A model generated the notes under the pieces. The model worked only from the letters and a program-made list of their open reading frames with translations, was not told where the DNA came from and searched no databases. Shown here piece by piece: positions 1 through 10,138 of a stretch of DNA of 64,000 bases. The DNA is from Atkinsonella hypoxylon. Its lineage: Eukaryota; Ascomycota; Sordariomycetes; Hypocreales; Clavicipitaceae. The translations under genes were made by a program, and so were the position numbers. Position 1 is the first letter of the stretch. Every line of letters begins with the position of its first letter. The stretch lies in NCBI GenBank assembly GCA_000729835.1, contig JFHB01000109.1:1-64000 (forward strand). The letters run 5' to 3'.

Positions 1-92
1 AGAGAGAGAGAAACCTTCTTGTCTGCAACACGCAACGCCTGATTCAAAACAAAAGTCAAGGTTTTTCCGTTTTCAAGTACGTGCTGGCCACA

Positions 93-1526
93 ATGTCATC
101 TTCATCCAGCGGTGAAGGCATTTCCAAATCCATTTCCATCCTTGTCGAATGGGCCCTTTCTCGCGGAGCCACCCTTCACCCGTCTGTAGAGGTGTACCAA
201 GACGCGCAGACGGGTCTCTCCTTCCGCGTCAAACCTTCTGCGTCGGGCGTCGTGCAACCGTGGGAGCCCATCGTGCAGCTGCCCACTTGCCTGACGCTGT
301 CGTACTTGAACGCCGTCGTGGACAACAGCAGCCCCTTCCATACCGAGTTCCTGGCCAGGGCGCGGCCTCACGTAGTCGGACGCCTGTTCCTCATCCACGA
401 GTACCTCAAGGGCGAGGCATCCTTCTGGTGGCCCTACATCCAGGCCCTGCCCCAGCCGGACGCCCGGGACAGACATGCGTGGGCGCTGGCGCCCTTCTGG
501 GACCCCGAGGAAGCAGAGTTGCTGGAGGGGACCAATGTCGAGGTCGGGCTGGCCAAGATCCGCGACGACGTCAAGTGCGAGCTGGCCGAGGCGAGGGAGC
601 TGCTCTGCGCGTGGCCCGGCCAGGCCAGCCGGTTGAGCGAGGCCCTCACCACCACGGCCGACTTGTACAAGTGGGCGTACTGCATCTTCTCCAGCCGCAG
701 CTTCAGACCGAGCCTGGTGCTCTCGGAGAGGCAGCAGGCCATGCTGCCCGCCGGCGTGGCCACCGACGACTTCTCCGTCCTGCTCCCGCTCTTCGACATC
801 GGAAACCATGACATGACGACCGACGTGCGCTGGGACCTCGACCGCGACGAGCAGCAGTGCGTCCTGAAGATCGGCAAGCCGCACCGTCCCGGACAGCAAG
901 TCTTCAACAACTACAGCTTGAAGACCAACGCCGAGCTCCTCCTCGGCTACGGCTTCATGATCCCCGCCACCGAAGCCCTGCACAATGACTACACCCACGT
1001 CCGCAAGAGGACGACGGCCGAGCCCAAGGCCGAGGACGAGTACCTCATCTCGCTCCGGCCCCTATCCGACACCAGCTCCGTCCTCGCTCGCGCCAAGCAG
1101 TCTCTGCAGCTTGACCCGTCCACCAACGTGCTCGGCGCCTTCCAGCACGTGCAGGTCGAAATGGTCTGGGACATTATCTGCACGCTGACGAGCCCTGAGC
1201 AGCGTCGTCGCATGCTCCCCGTGCCAGCCGGCCAGGATGCGGACCGCTATCATCGCGCCCGCTTCTTGTCCGGTCGCGTCGACGGCGAAGCCAGGCTGTG
1301 TCTGGGGCAGACCGTGGCCATCATACAGCACAAGGTACTGCGGGAGCTGGAGCGGCTGACCGAGACGGATGTGGAGGTCGTGGGGGGTGATGCAGCTGAC
1401 CTGACGAGAAATCAAAGATTGGCCCTGGATTACAGGGGCAGATGTCGGAATATTTTGGAAGCGGTGCTGGACGCCATGAGCGGGGATGATATCCTTGATG
1501 AGGACTCAAAGACTGACAGGACATGA
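93..1526 (+). CDS. SET-domain protein-lysine methyltransferase (RKM/SETD3-like)
   Basis: Single-exon gene of 477 residues. I take the first true ATG at 93; the frame is open slightly upstream, but only with GTG. The protein has the split-SET layout of the Rubisco-LSMT/RKM/SETD3 group. The N-terminal half holds a SET-N part. Near residues 229-290 come a pseudo-NH motif (FDIGNHD) and the substrate/SAM-side motif NNYSLKTNAELLLGYGF, which matches the family pattern NYG-K-N-ELLLGYGF. A helical C-terminal domain of the Rubisco-LSMT substrate-binding kind follows. Members use S-adenosylmethionine to methylate lysines, or histidine in SETD3, of ribosomal and other cytosolic proteins. The substrate here cannot be read from sequence. 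The usual NHS is NHD here, as in some fungal paralogues. Family assignment is firm; target is unknown. Confidence 0.85.
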   Translation: MSSSSSGEGISKSISILVEWALSRGATLHPSVEVYQDAQTGLSFRVKPSASGVVQPWEPIVQLPTCLTLSYLNAVVDNSSPFHTEFLARARPHVVGRLFLIHEYLKGEASFWWPYIQALPQPDARDRHAWALAPFWDPEEAELLEGTNVEVGLAKIRDDVKCELAEARELLCAWPGQASRLSEALTTTADLYKWAYCIFSSRSFRPSLVLSERQQAMLPAGVATDDFSVLLPLFDIGNHDMTTDVRWDLDRDEQQCVLKIGKPHRPGQQVFNNYSLKTNAELLLGYGFMIPATEALHNDYTHVRKRTTAEPKAEDEYLISLRPLSDTSSVLARAKQSLQLDPSTNVLGAFQHVQVEMVWDIICTLTSPEQRRRMLPVPAGQDADRYHRARFLSGRVDGEARLCLGQTVAIIQHKVLRELERLTETDVEVVGGDAADLTRNQRLALDYRGRCRNILEAVLDAMSGDDILDEDSKTDRT

Positions 1527-2014
1527 GCCGAGGAGCGGAGCAGGCACGATATAGATAGGCTTTGCGTCTTATTAGACATTGGCGTGACAGGGTTTTGTGT
1601 GCTTAGACATTTGGCGTGACGGGCTGTGTGTTATTAGACATTTGGCGTGACAGTGACAGTGACAGTGACAGGCTTTTGCTTATTGACCTCGGTTCTAGCC
1701 GTTTCATGCTTGTCTATTTTTAGGTAGATATATAACTATACCATGGGTAGCTGTCGTCTCCAGTATGAATGAACCTGTAAACGCTCAGTGCAAGACAGGC
1801 CCACGGCCTGTATACGAGATCCATGACAGTGTTATACGAAAACATGTTCTGGTCGTGGCATGAGTTTTCTTCGTCCATTTCCAACAAGAGAGTCGCTAAA
1901 GAGAGAAATTTCCGGACGAAAACAACAACAACGCCAACAGTTCTTCACACTCCCTCAGCGTCATTTCAATATAAAAGAGATATGTGTACACCATCATGAT
2001 GCAAATCATGGCCC
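1527..2014. other. Intergenic, convergent 3' ends
   Basis: No gene seen. It lies between the 3' ends of the SET gene and the serine hydrolase gene. It holds the degenerate GACATTTGGCGTGACAG repeat listed separately and otherwise looks like untranslated 3' sequence. Confidence 0.6.
1568..1674. repeat. Imperfect tandem repeat, about 35 bp period
   Basis: Three copies of a unit containing TTAGACATTTGGCGTGACAG follow one another directly after the SET stop codon. The last copy runs into a (GTGACA)n microsatellite. It probably lies in the 3' UTR. Confidence 0.7.
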
Positions 2015-3431
2015 TCACATCTGACTACGTACCGTCCCACCCATAAGCTCACCGTAAACCGCGCGCTCCAGCTCATCGTACAATTTCGTGACAACCGGGT
2101 CGCCATTGGGCCGGATATTGACGATGAGCACCGCACCAATGCCCGTCTTGGCATCAAGCCACTACCCGTAGTTAGCCATGACAAGGGGTTATTGAACGAT
2201 ACAGCTGAAAACTCTTGTCCATTGGAAAAGAAGAGGTAATAATAGGGGCAAGCAAACATACCCATCGGCTGTTCAAAATTCCACTCCAGGCTATACTCCC
2301 TGCCTTCCTCTTCCTCGGCGCATCCTCCACATTTATCATGCCAGCCAGTCCATAATTTAGCTTCTGTCCCTTTGAGAATTCCGGCGCAAAGGTCTTGTGC
2401 GTCAGTGGGTGGAAGGCAAACCTATTCAGACAGGCCGTCTGAGCCTCATTCAACTGCGGTGTGAGCATCTGCTTGAACGTCTGTTCCGAGACCAACTTGC
2501 CCTGGAGAAATCCTCTCAGCAAACAAGCATAGTCATTTGCAGTAGTGAAGAGGCCGGCTCCCCCAGCCTCAATCTCATGCTTCTCGGGCGTAGGCCAGTC
2601 CGTCGGCTTGAGAGTTCCTTCCCTGGTCCGTTTGGTGTTTTGCGCCGTGTTGGGTGCCGCATGCGCCATCTTTTCAGGCCAGAATCCTGTGTCATTCATG
2701 CCTAGGCGGTCAAATATGTTTCCTTGCATGTACTGGCCGAGCGACTTTCCCGTAAACTTTTCGAGGACCTGCCCAGCCCAGTCAACTCCGAAGCCGTAAG
2801 TCCAGGCTTCACCGGGGGCAAAGCGCAACGGGATTGTGATTTCCCTTTTTGACCACTGTATTCGGGAGAGATTGCGGCCCGGTACGGTACGAGACCACTT
2901 TAGGAGAACAGGGTCTGCAAATTCGTAACCGAAGCCTGATGTGTGGGCGAGCAGCTGTCGGAGAGTGATGGGCCGCGTGTTTTCCTCATAAATAGGTTTG
3001 TCGTCGTCATCAAACTCGCGGAGAATCTTGATATCTCGCATCTCAGGGATTAGAGGACGCACATCGGCGTCGAGATCCAGCTCGCCTTGCTCGACGAGCT
3101 GCATGATGGAGATGGCAGTAGCCAACTTGGTGAGGGAAGCGACCCATGTTAAGGTCCGGTCTGTCCATAGGGCGGACTTATACATGTCCAGACGGCCAGA
3201 TGAGCCTGTGTATATGACCCCTGGAGTAGCTGACCGTTAGCAGTGTATGTATACAATGCATGAATAGGCTGGGGGTATATCGACGAGGAAGCCGAACAAA
3301 AGTTTAATTCAGCCTTAACGAGAATCTTTACCATTCTTGTCAGTCACCACAAATGCTGCACCTGTTATTTTATCCTTGGTGTCCTCCCCAGTCAACGTAT
3401 ACCGAGCCAAGATTTCATCGAGTTTGTTCAT
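2015..3431 (-). CDS. Beta-lactamase-fold serine hydrolase (class C / transesterase-like)
   Basis: Three exons on the minus strand: 3431-3332, 3220-2262 and 2161-2015, with introns of 111 and 100 nt and phases that fit. The spliced product is 401 residues. The S-x-x-K nucleophile motif SLTK is at about residues 62-65 and a YGF tyrosine motif is near 175. HTSGFGYEF and the C-terminal NYGLAGM / GSIAWSG region are typical of the class C beta-lactamase / esterase / LovD-like superfamily (PF00144). Fungal members hydrolyse esters or transfer acyl groups; some sit in secondary-metabolite clusters, but no such cluster is visible here. No signal peptide is seen (N-terminus MNKLDEILARYT), so it is probably cytosolic. 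The last exon restores the beta-strands and final helix (WLDAKTGIGAVL), which shows the gene is complete. Substrate unknown. Confidence 0.85.
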
Positions 3432-4679
3432 TCTGGGCCGAGATGTTCGTCCTGTGGTGCGCAACCTCCGAAATGGTAGTGTTTCCAAGACTAATTTTTA
3501 CTTTGTCTGGCCCGCCCTCACACTTGGCAGCTTGCAATGAACAAGGGAAGAATGCTGGTCCAGCACGAGAACAGATCTTTTGCATCGGGCACTGACGGAG
3601 GAACGAAATCCCGCTATGCAGATCAATGTCGAACACGAACCGAATCGCGAATTAACCTGACCAGACATAGAGGAGGCGCGACTGGGCTGGGTCTGGACGT
3701 GAGGACGAACTGGCGGGCAGGGAGGAGCGGCGCGATGCCTGGTCCTGTGTTTTTGTCTAGTTTTGTTTCCAACAAGCGACAGCAACAGCTGCTAGATAGC
3801 AGCAGTCGCAATGCAGGCGGCAGAGTCTGGTGTTGATACTGACATGGAACTGCAATATGCAGTCCGGTGTCTACAAGGCGAGAGAAGGGCGCAATATGTC
3901 TTGTGTAACGGGTAATATGCAAAAAGGTGCTGTCCTTTTTAACCGTGAAACGGAATAGGCAAAATGAGGAAAGAGGTGCCAGAGGACGGACTACGAAGTA
4001 GCTAGCACATGAATTAATTGCCGGCTGCTCTTGCCTCGGCCTCGGCTCTTGCCCACTGTTGACGGTCTCGGGTCACCAGATCAGACCAGACATGGAGACA
4101 TGGACTTTCCCAAGTTGGACTTGTGCCACTCGCTACTCATGCTAAATTAGAGAAGACGCGTCCGGTGCAGTGCGGCATAGAACCAGGTCCAAGTGTTATC
4201 TCTCCATGTCTCATATCAGGTCTTGTCTTATCCTTGGGCAAGACAGTCCAATGTCGCTCACAGCATCAAGACCGGAGAGTGAAGCTAGGTATCCACCTAC
4301 CTAAGGTACCTAGTACCTAGCCAAGCGATGAGAGGTGCAAGTTACCTACTAGGTATGTGGGCGGACACCAGGAACAGCTCGCTCATTCGTCTGGTCTATG
4401 AGATCTTCGTGGTCGGCTTCGTCGAGATCCACACTCAACCTCAGGTCAGCTCATTTACTTTATTTACAGAGCCACTTGCTCCGCATTGAGTCTCATGTAC
4501 TAACATCATTTGTCTCAGCCGAGACTCACTTTCATCCTCCTCATAGTCGTCGTCATCACTAAAAGAATCTCGTAAAAATCCACCACATATCGTACACGAC
4601 TCATTGTCTTCCTTATAAATTTGCTGAACTGACCCAGTACTTCCTTTCTTCCCTTTTTCCGAGAGGCGATTCGAGTACC
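3432..4679. other. Intergenic, divergent promoters
   Basis: About 1.25 kb between two divergently transcribed genes (serine hydrolase to the left, Nudix to the right). Open frames here are short and unrelated to known proteins. A TACCTAAGGTACCTAGTACC array lies at about 4290-4320. CT-rich leader sequence precedes the Nudix start. Confidence 0.55.
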
Positions 4680-5768
4680 ATGACCATCTCCGTGGACCAA
4701 AAGATATCCTTGTTGGATATTCTCAAAATATTCGACAAGTGAGCTCCGAATTCTCCTGGGACGATTTCCAATTTCGCAAGCTGACTCTGGTAAACCTCTA
4801 ATAGTGTGCCAGACGACTTTGAATATAAACCCTATCCATACTACCCACTTTACTTACCTGGTGACGACCGGCCTCATGGTTACATCTCCCCTTCCAACAT
4901 CCAAAAGATTCCATGGACCCCTGACTTCAACATCGATCATGAGAAACGTCGCGTCACCCTCGGCGGCCCACCTCCGGGCACAACACTCTCCGACTATGCA
5001 ACCGCCGCCTTCAACAAGGTCGTAAATGAATGTATTACCCAGAAGATCTATCCTCGGCTCACAGTAGAAAGCGAACCCTTTCGAATCATAGGCGCACGCG
5101 GCCTCATCAAAGTTCAGCGCTATGCTGCCACTCTCTTTGGGCTTGCCTCCCGCGGCTCCCACCTCACATGCTATGTGCGTGACGGAAGCCGCCTTCTCGT
5201 CTGGGTTGCCAAGCGGAGCTCCAAGCTCGCGACCTATCCCGGCCTACTCGATAGTACTGTCGCCGGCGGCGTCAAAGCACAGCACACCCCACAAGAATGC
5301 ATCAAGGAGGAGGCCCAAGAAGAGGCGTCTTTACCAGCTGGCTCACAAATCTCCCCGGTAGGCACTCTCAGCCTCTCCAACTTCAACGGCGCAGCCATCA
5401 AGTCCCACTTCAACGATGGAGCCGCCCAACATTCAGAGATTCTGTGGCTGTACGATCTTGAATTGCCAGCTAATGTGATCCCGTCACCCAACGACGATGA
5501 AGTAGAAGAATTTACGCTCATGAGCTGGGAGGAAGTGCATGACAAGATGTGCGCCGGCGAGTTCAAGCAGAATGTGTGCAATGTCATGATTGACTTCTTC
5601 ATTCGTCACAGCGTCATTACTTCGGACAATGACAAGGACTACGTCGAGATATGCCGGCACTTGAGGAGGAAGATACCTGTGGCTACTGCGCCGGACACTG
5701 AGGAGGGCTGGGCCGAGCTGAACGAGCAATTGGATAAGGAACGTCGAGCTAAGCGAGCACTCGAGTAG
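4680..5768 (+). CDS. DUF4743-Nudix hydrolase (YJR142W / thiamine-damage family)
   Basis: Two exons, 4680-4738 and 4805-5768, separated by a 66-nt intron (gtgagc...atag); product 340 residues. Splicing gives the N-terminus MTISVDQKISLLDILKIFDN, running into VPDDFEY. The first ~130 residues match the DUF4743 domain that precedes the Nudix fold in yeast YJR142W and plant NUDT20/24 proteins. The Nudix box begins at about residue 175 (GGVKAQHTPQE then KEEAQEEAS). Characterised relatives hydrolyse damaged, oxidised forms of thiamine diphosphate, pre-empting their use by thiamine-dependent enzymes. The canonical RE-EE-G pattern is degenerate: the arginine is lysine and the final glycine is absent, as in several fungal members. 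Probably cytosolic. The fold is clear; the substrate is inferred from the family. Confidence 0.85.
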
Positions 5769-7124
5769 GAAAATGCCTATTCCGACTCTGTCAGACCAGC
5801 CCAGACCACTCGGGAAAGTGGTTTCATTCATGGAAAATTCAAGAAGCTGTACGGAATAAAATACGGTATCTAGATGCATACTGTGGGAACCCGATGAGAC
5901 AATATCTATTGGCATCTTCCGAACATACAGCGAGTCACAGGTAATCCAGGAAAAAGTCCATTTTTACACCAAACCACACTACTTCCATAAAGCAACAGTT
6001 ACCTAATAGGATATCGAAAAGTAGATAAATTGTTTACATAAATTATATATTTAAATTACACAGTAAATTCTAAATAAGTCACTAAACTACAAAAGACACA
6101 AAAGAATTCTCAAAATGAGCCTTCCTTATGAACCCTGTCTAGAATGCCCCTATGATACCTACATATCGAATACGAGCGCACAAGTCAAAACTCCCATTCC
6201 ATGCTTCGCACCAAAGCCAGTTGCGTCTTGTCAGAATAGTAGTTACATCGCAGCCATTTCCAGCCCGTCGCAAAATCGAAAGAAACACTCGAGCAAAGTA
6301 CGTACCTCGTCCTATCGATATCGCTGGTCCTACCCCCACGTCCGCCATAACCCAATTCCCCCCCTGGCAATCTTCCGTGGCAACTATTGCTAAAAAGGGA
6401 ACTCCTTGAAAAATTTCCGCCCATCTGTCGTTCAGTACCTCGTCGAGCCTTTTGAGAGTTATTCAACTACGTCGTTACGAACTGATGCGAACCCCGTCAT
6501 TCGTGCCTTCCTATCGGGCAGCAACCCATAGCAAATGGACGAGTTCAAAACGCACGAGCACGTCAGGGCTTCGGAACGTTTTAATATATCGTACTGTACA
6601 CGTTTGATCCTACATACAATTATGGAAGCAAGGAGGCGCCAACTGCCAACCCCTTCTCGTTTTAACGGAAAAAGGACCGCGGACCTGCGGACCTTGAAAA
6701 AAGAAGAATCGAATTGGAAATCGACAGAATGAGCTGTGTCGAACGTACGCCTTGCGCCAGCCAGGCTCGAACCGGGCGAAAGTAAAAAAAAAAAAAGATA
6801 ATTAACCGTCCCAAACCCTTTGACCTCTGTTGCCACGCGGACAAGGCCAGGGCTTATGCACAAGAATTACAATGCCCTGACTCAACAATATGCAAGAGCC
6901 TGTTTCTCGGCGGAGAATAAACAATTGACGCAACCCAGAACCACGCAGCAGCGTTCAAAGCAAAAGCAACCGCGATTCTGCCCTTCGAGAGGAAGCCAAC
7001 GATTCATTTTACCCATAAAGACTGGCCTTTAGCATATCAGGATTTCATACCAACGCCGACTCCATCCAATAACTTCGTTTCTTCATAACCAAATCAATCT
7101 CGCCTTGTATGATTTACAAGACCC
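5769..7124. other. Intergenic, convergent 3' ends
   Basis: About 1.35 kb, AT-rich at 5990-6110, between the 3' ends of the Nudix gene and BDF1. Short open frames on both strands show no recognisable domain and no convincing start. I see no RNA gene. Confidence 0.5.
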
Positions 7125-10100
7125 TTACTCCTCTTCCGAGTCCGAATCGTCGCTTGGATCGGCCCCAGGAGTAGGCGCTTGCGTCACACCCGCCCCATCG
7201 CCAGCTTCATGCGGGTTCTTATACATCTGGCTAAGAGCCTGCAGTCTGGCAATCCGCTCTTCTTGCTCCAGAGCGCTCATGGGTTTATTCTTCTTGGGCC
7301 GGGCTGCCGTCGAAGCTTTGGAGCTTTGCTTTGCTGACGGTCGGCTGGCCTCCGGGGCTGGCATGGGCTCAGTATCCTTAGCAAATCCAGGCAAAGCCTT
7401 ACGACAGAGGTCCCATAGCTTGTTCAGTGCATCGTGGCTCAGCTGATCGACATCCAATTCGAGTTCACCATCATTGTTCTCCTAACGTGAAACTATCAGT
7501 CTTCTAATTGAACCTCTAATCATAAACGAGGGTTCTAAACTTACATTCTGGCCAGTGTCTTTCTTGATAATCTCGATGGCCCGTTCGAGATGGGGGTATT
7601 CCAGATCATTGATGCCATTCGCGATCTGGTCCTTCTGAGCAGCAGTTAACATTTTCTTGGGGCCAGATTTCTTGGAGCCTACAGCCTTTTTAGCCTGGCC
7701 ACCAATGGCCTTGCGGCCTCCAGCAGCTCCAGCCTTAGCTTTGCCGTTCTTGCTAGCCTTCTTGGGTTTGTCACTCTTTGCTTTAGCACGGGCTGCCTGA
7801 GCCTCCTGCGCTTTGCTAATAAGGGTTTTTTGGACCATGTCGACTATGTTCTTCTGAATGTTGATCATGCTTTGGTTGGAGGTAAGGAGCATGCTATTGA
7901 GCTTCTTGGTCTCTTCGTCCAACTTAGCTTGAAGCTCTTCAATCTCCTTGCCATCAACAATCACCTCAGTCTTATCATCGCCATCGTCCTCCTCGTCCTC
8001 GTCCTCATCACTTCCACTCGATCCAGGCGCAGGCGCATTTGATTTGGCGTGCTTTGCCAACCAAGCATCTTTGCCTCTCATTTGGGCAATGAAGAGGTCT
8101 TCTAACTGCTTGGCAACGACGGATACTGGGTTTCCTTGGTCAACAGGGCCATTGAATTTGAAGCAGTTATCAAAGATAAGTCGGACGGTCTTCTCGAAGT
8201 CCTTGATATTAGAAATTTCTCCGCCAGACAGCATGCGAGAAACCTTGTTCAAGTCCATGGGCTTCTTGATAACAGAGTAATAGGTGGGGATATTGAGCCC
8301 TTCGGCGTCAACAGGATCCATAAACCACTGGTTCATGTGATGATGTTTTCCAGCCATAAGCTCTGTGAGAACTTCTTCTGCAAATTGAAGCTCGGGCTTA
8401 AGCTTCTTTCGAGACGGCTTTGTTGTATAGTCGATATCTTTTGGCTTCGGAGCACGCACTGTTCGCTTCGGCCGATCGCCTTCCGTTGCGGTTGAGCTAC
8501 GACGATCCGCAGCGGGCTGATCTTGTGTGATCACCGCAGCTTTGCCGGCAGCGCCGTCTGCAGCAGAGCTAGCAGTAGGCCCTGCAGACTGTCGACGAAC
8601 AGTATCAGCATTGGCAAAGGCGCGGGATTCACGAACGGGCTTGGGCTTTGGTGCAGCTTTCGGCTTCAAGGGCTCTTCGGCAGGAATAGGTAAGACCTCT
8701 TCCCAGACGGCTTTTACTGCAGTAGCTGCTGAGCCAGTAATGTCGTGGAGCGGGCCATTGAAATCCAAGGCATTTTCAAAAATAAGGCTCAAGTCTTTCC
8801 GAAAATCGCCATAAGTAGTGTATGGGCCACTCGGATCCTTCAACCCATGGTCCAGTCTAGAAAGATCCATAGGGCGGGACACTCTGACGACATAGCTATC
8901 CCAGCAGCTAGGCCACAGCTTCTGGACTGAATCCTTGAAATTGCTACCAGCTTTAGTCTTTTTGACCCGACCTATAATTTTGCGCATTTCCCGGCGCTGG
9001 AAATCAGAGATAGGACGCTTGTTTGTTTCTTCATCAGACCAGTTCGATAGCTTGCTAAGTGTCGACGCGCTTAGACCAGGAGATTCGGCACCGGACACGA
9101 CTACTTCTGCCTGTGCTTCTGAAGGCGCCTCACCAGTAGGTCCATCGTCCTTGCACTCGGTACGTGCCCTCTTTGATGCAGGCTCGCCGTCAGCTACGTC
9201 CTCGTCTCGCTCACGCGCAACCTTGACACTGCTGGCCGCATCGGCCATGCATATGTCGCTAGTGGCCTCAGCTGGCGAATTTGGCTTCTCGATAGTCTCG
9301 ATAGCGAGCTGTGACACACTGGCTGAATTAACATCCACCTCTGATATTGGTAGAGCGGCAGTGTCCTGCGATGTGGTTGTGGTCTCTTCGGGCACTGATG
9401 GAGCGCGGGTCGCTGCGTCTGGAAACTTGGGCTTTTCGGATGGATAATCGATCATCTCTGTGTCCTCAGTGACTTTCTTAGCTGAATCCTCAAGAGTCTC
9501 TTCCGTCTTTTTATCCTCGGATGATTTTGTTTCTGAAGCTGGCTCGTTCACTGCAACTGGTGAGTTCCGCGTGGTAATGTTGTCAGATGGCTTGGCGGCA
9601 CCTCTGTCTTCTGGATTCAGGGGAACTTGGCCATTTTCCTTGAACCCGACTGCAGCTGCTTCTACGTCTTCTGTGGTTGCTTCCGCAGACACGACAGCAT
9701 TGACTTTGGGTTTGGCATCTTCTTGAGGTTCAGGAATCGGTCCGGTGTCCTCCACAGCTGCATCAACACCGTTCCGCGACGACTGTTCCTCTAATGAGTC
9801 GGAGCCGTCCAACACGGGCTTCTCAGCATCGACCTTGGTCGGCTCGTGCACAGCGTCAGTCGGCTTCTCGCTCGCGACCACCGATCCAGGTGTAGGTGCA
9901 GGTGTAGGGTCTAACTTTGACTCAGATTGAGGCTCCGATTTTGGTGCAACGTCGACATCGAGACTGTTACGTGCTCACAATCAGCATGGGAGGACCGAGA
10001 GACATGGCGCATTGTGGAAGTGACGGAGAATATGGCTTACCCATTAAGCTCCGTGTTGTGCCCAATTTGTTCCTTTTCTCCAACCGCGTTAAGCGGTTTC

Positions 10101-10138
10101 GGGTCCAGCACAGGCGCGTCTGGGCCAGACGTTTCCAT
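7125..10138 (-). CDS. BDF1: BET-family double bromodomain protein Bdf1
   Basis: Three exons: 10138-10041, 9963-7545 and 7481-7125, with introns of 77 and 63 nt; product 957 residues. Order of domains: acidic, Ser/Thr/Glu-rich N-terminal third; bromodomain 1 at about 350-455 (WDSYVVRVSRPMDLS, acetyl-lysine Asn in ALDFNGP); bromodomain 2 at about 555-660 (YYSVIKKPMDLNKV, NCFKFNGP); an acidic Asp/Glu run and coiled coil; a Lys/Ala-rich basic stretch; and an ET domain at about 800-880, which intron 2 splits after KKDTGQN. This is the Bdf1/BRD4 architecture. The protein binds acetylated histone H4 and works with TFIID and SWR1 in transcription initiation and chromatin boundary control. Bromodomain 1 diverges more than bromodomain 2 and its ZA loop is shortened, as in filamentous fungi. 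The C-terminus ends in a Ser-Asp/Glu acidic tail. Confidence 0.95.

Noticed and set aside
102..998. 298-codon minus-strand frame opposite the SET gene
   Set aside because: Antisense shadow of a GC-rich coding region; the plus strand carries clear SET motifs.
6761..6778. GGCTCGAACCGGGC, resembling a tRNA T-loop on the minus strand
   Set aside because: The T-stem does not pair and the expected tRNA body position is occupied by a poly(T) tract.
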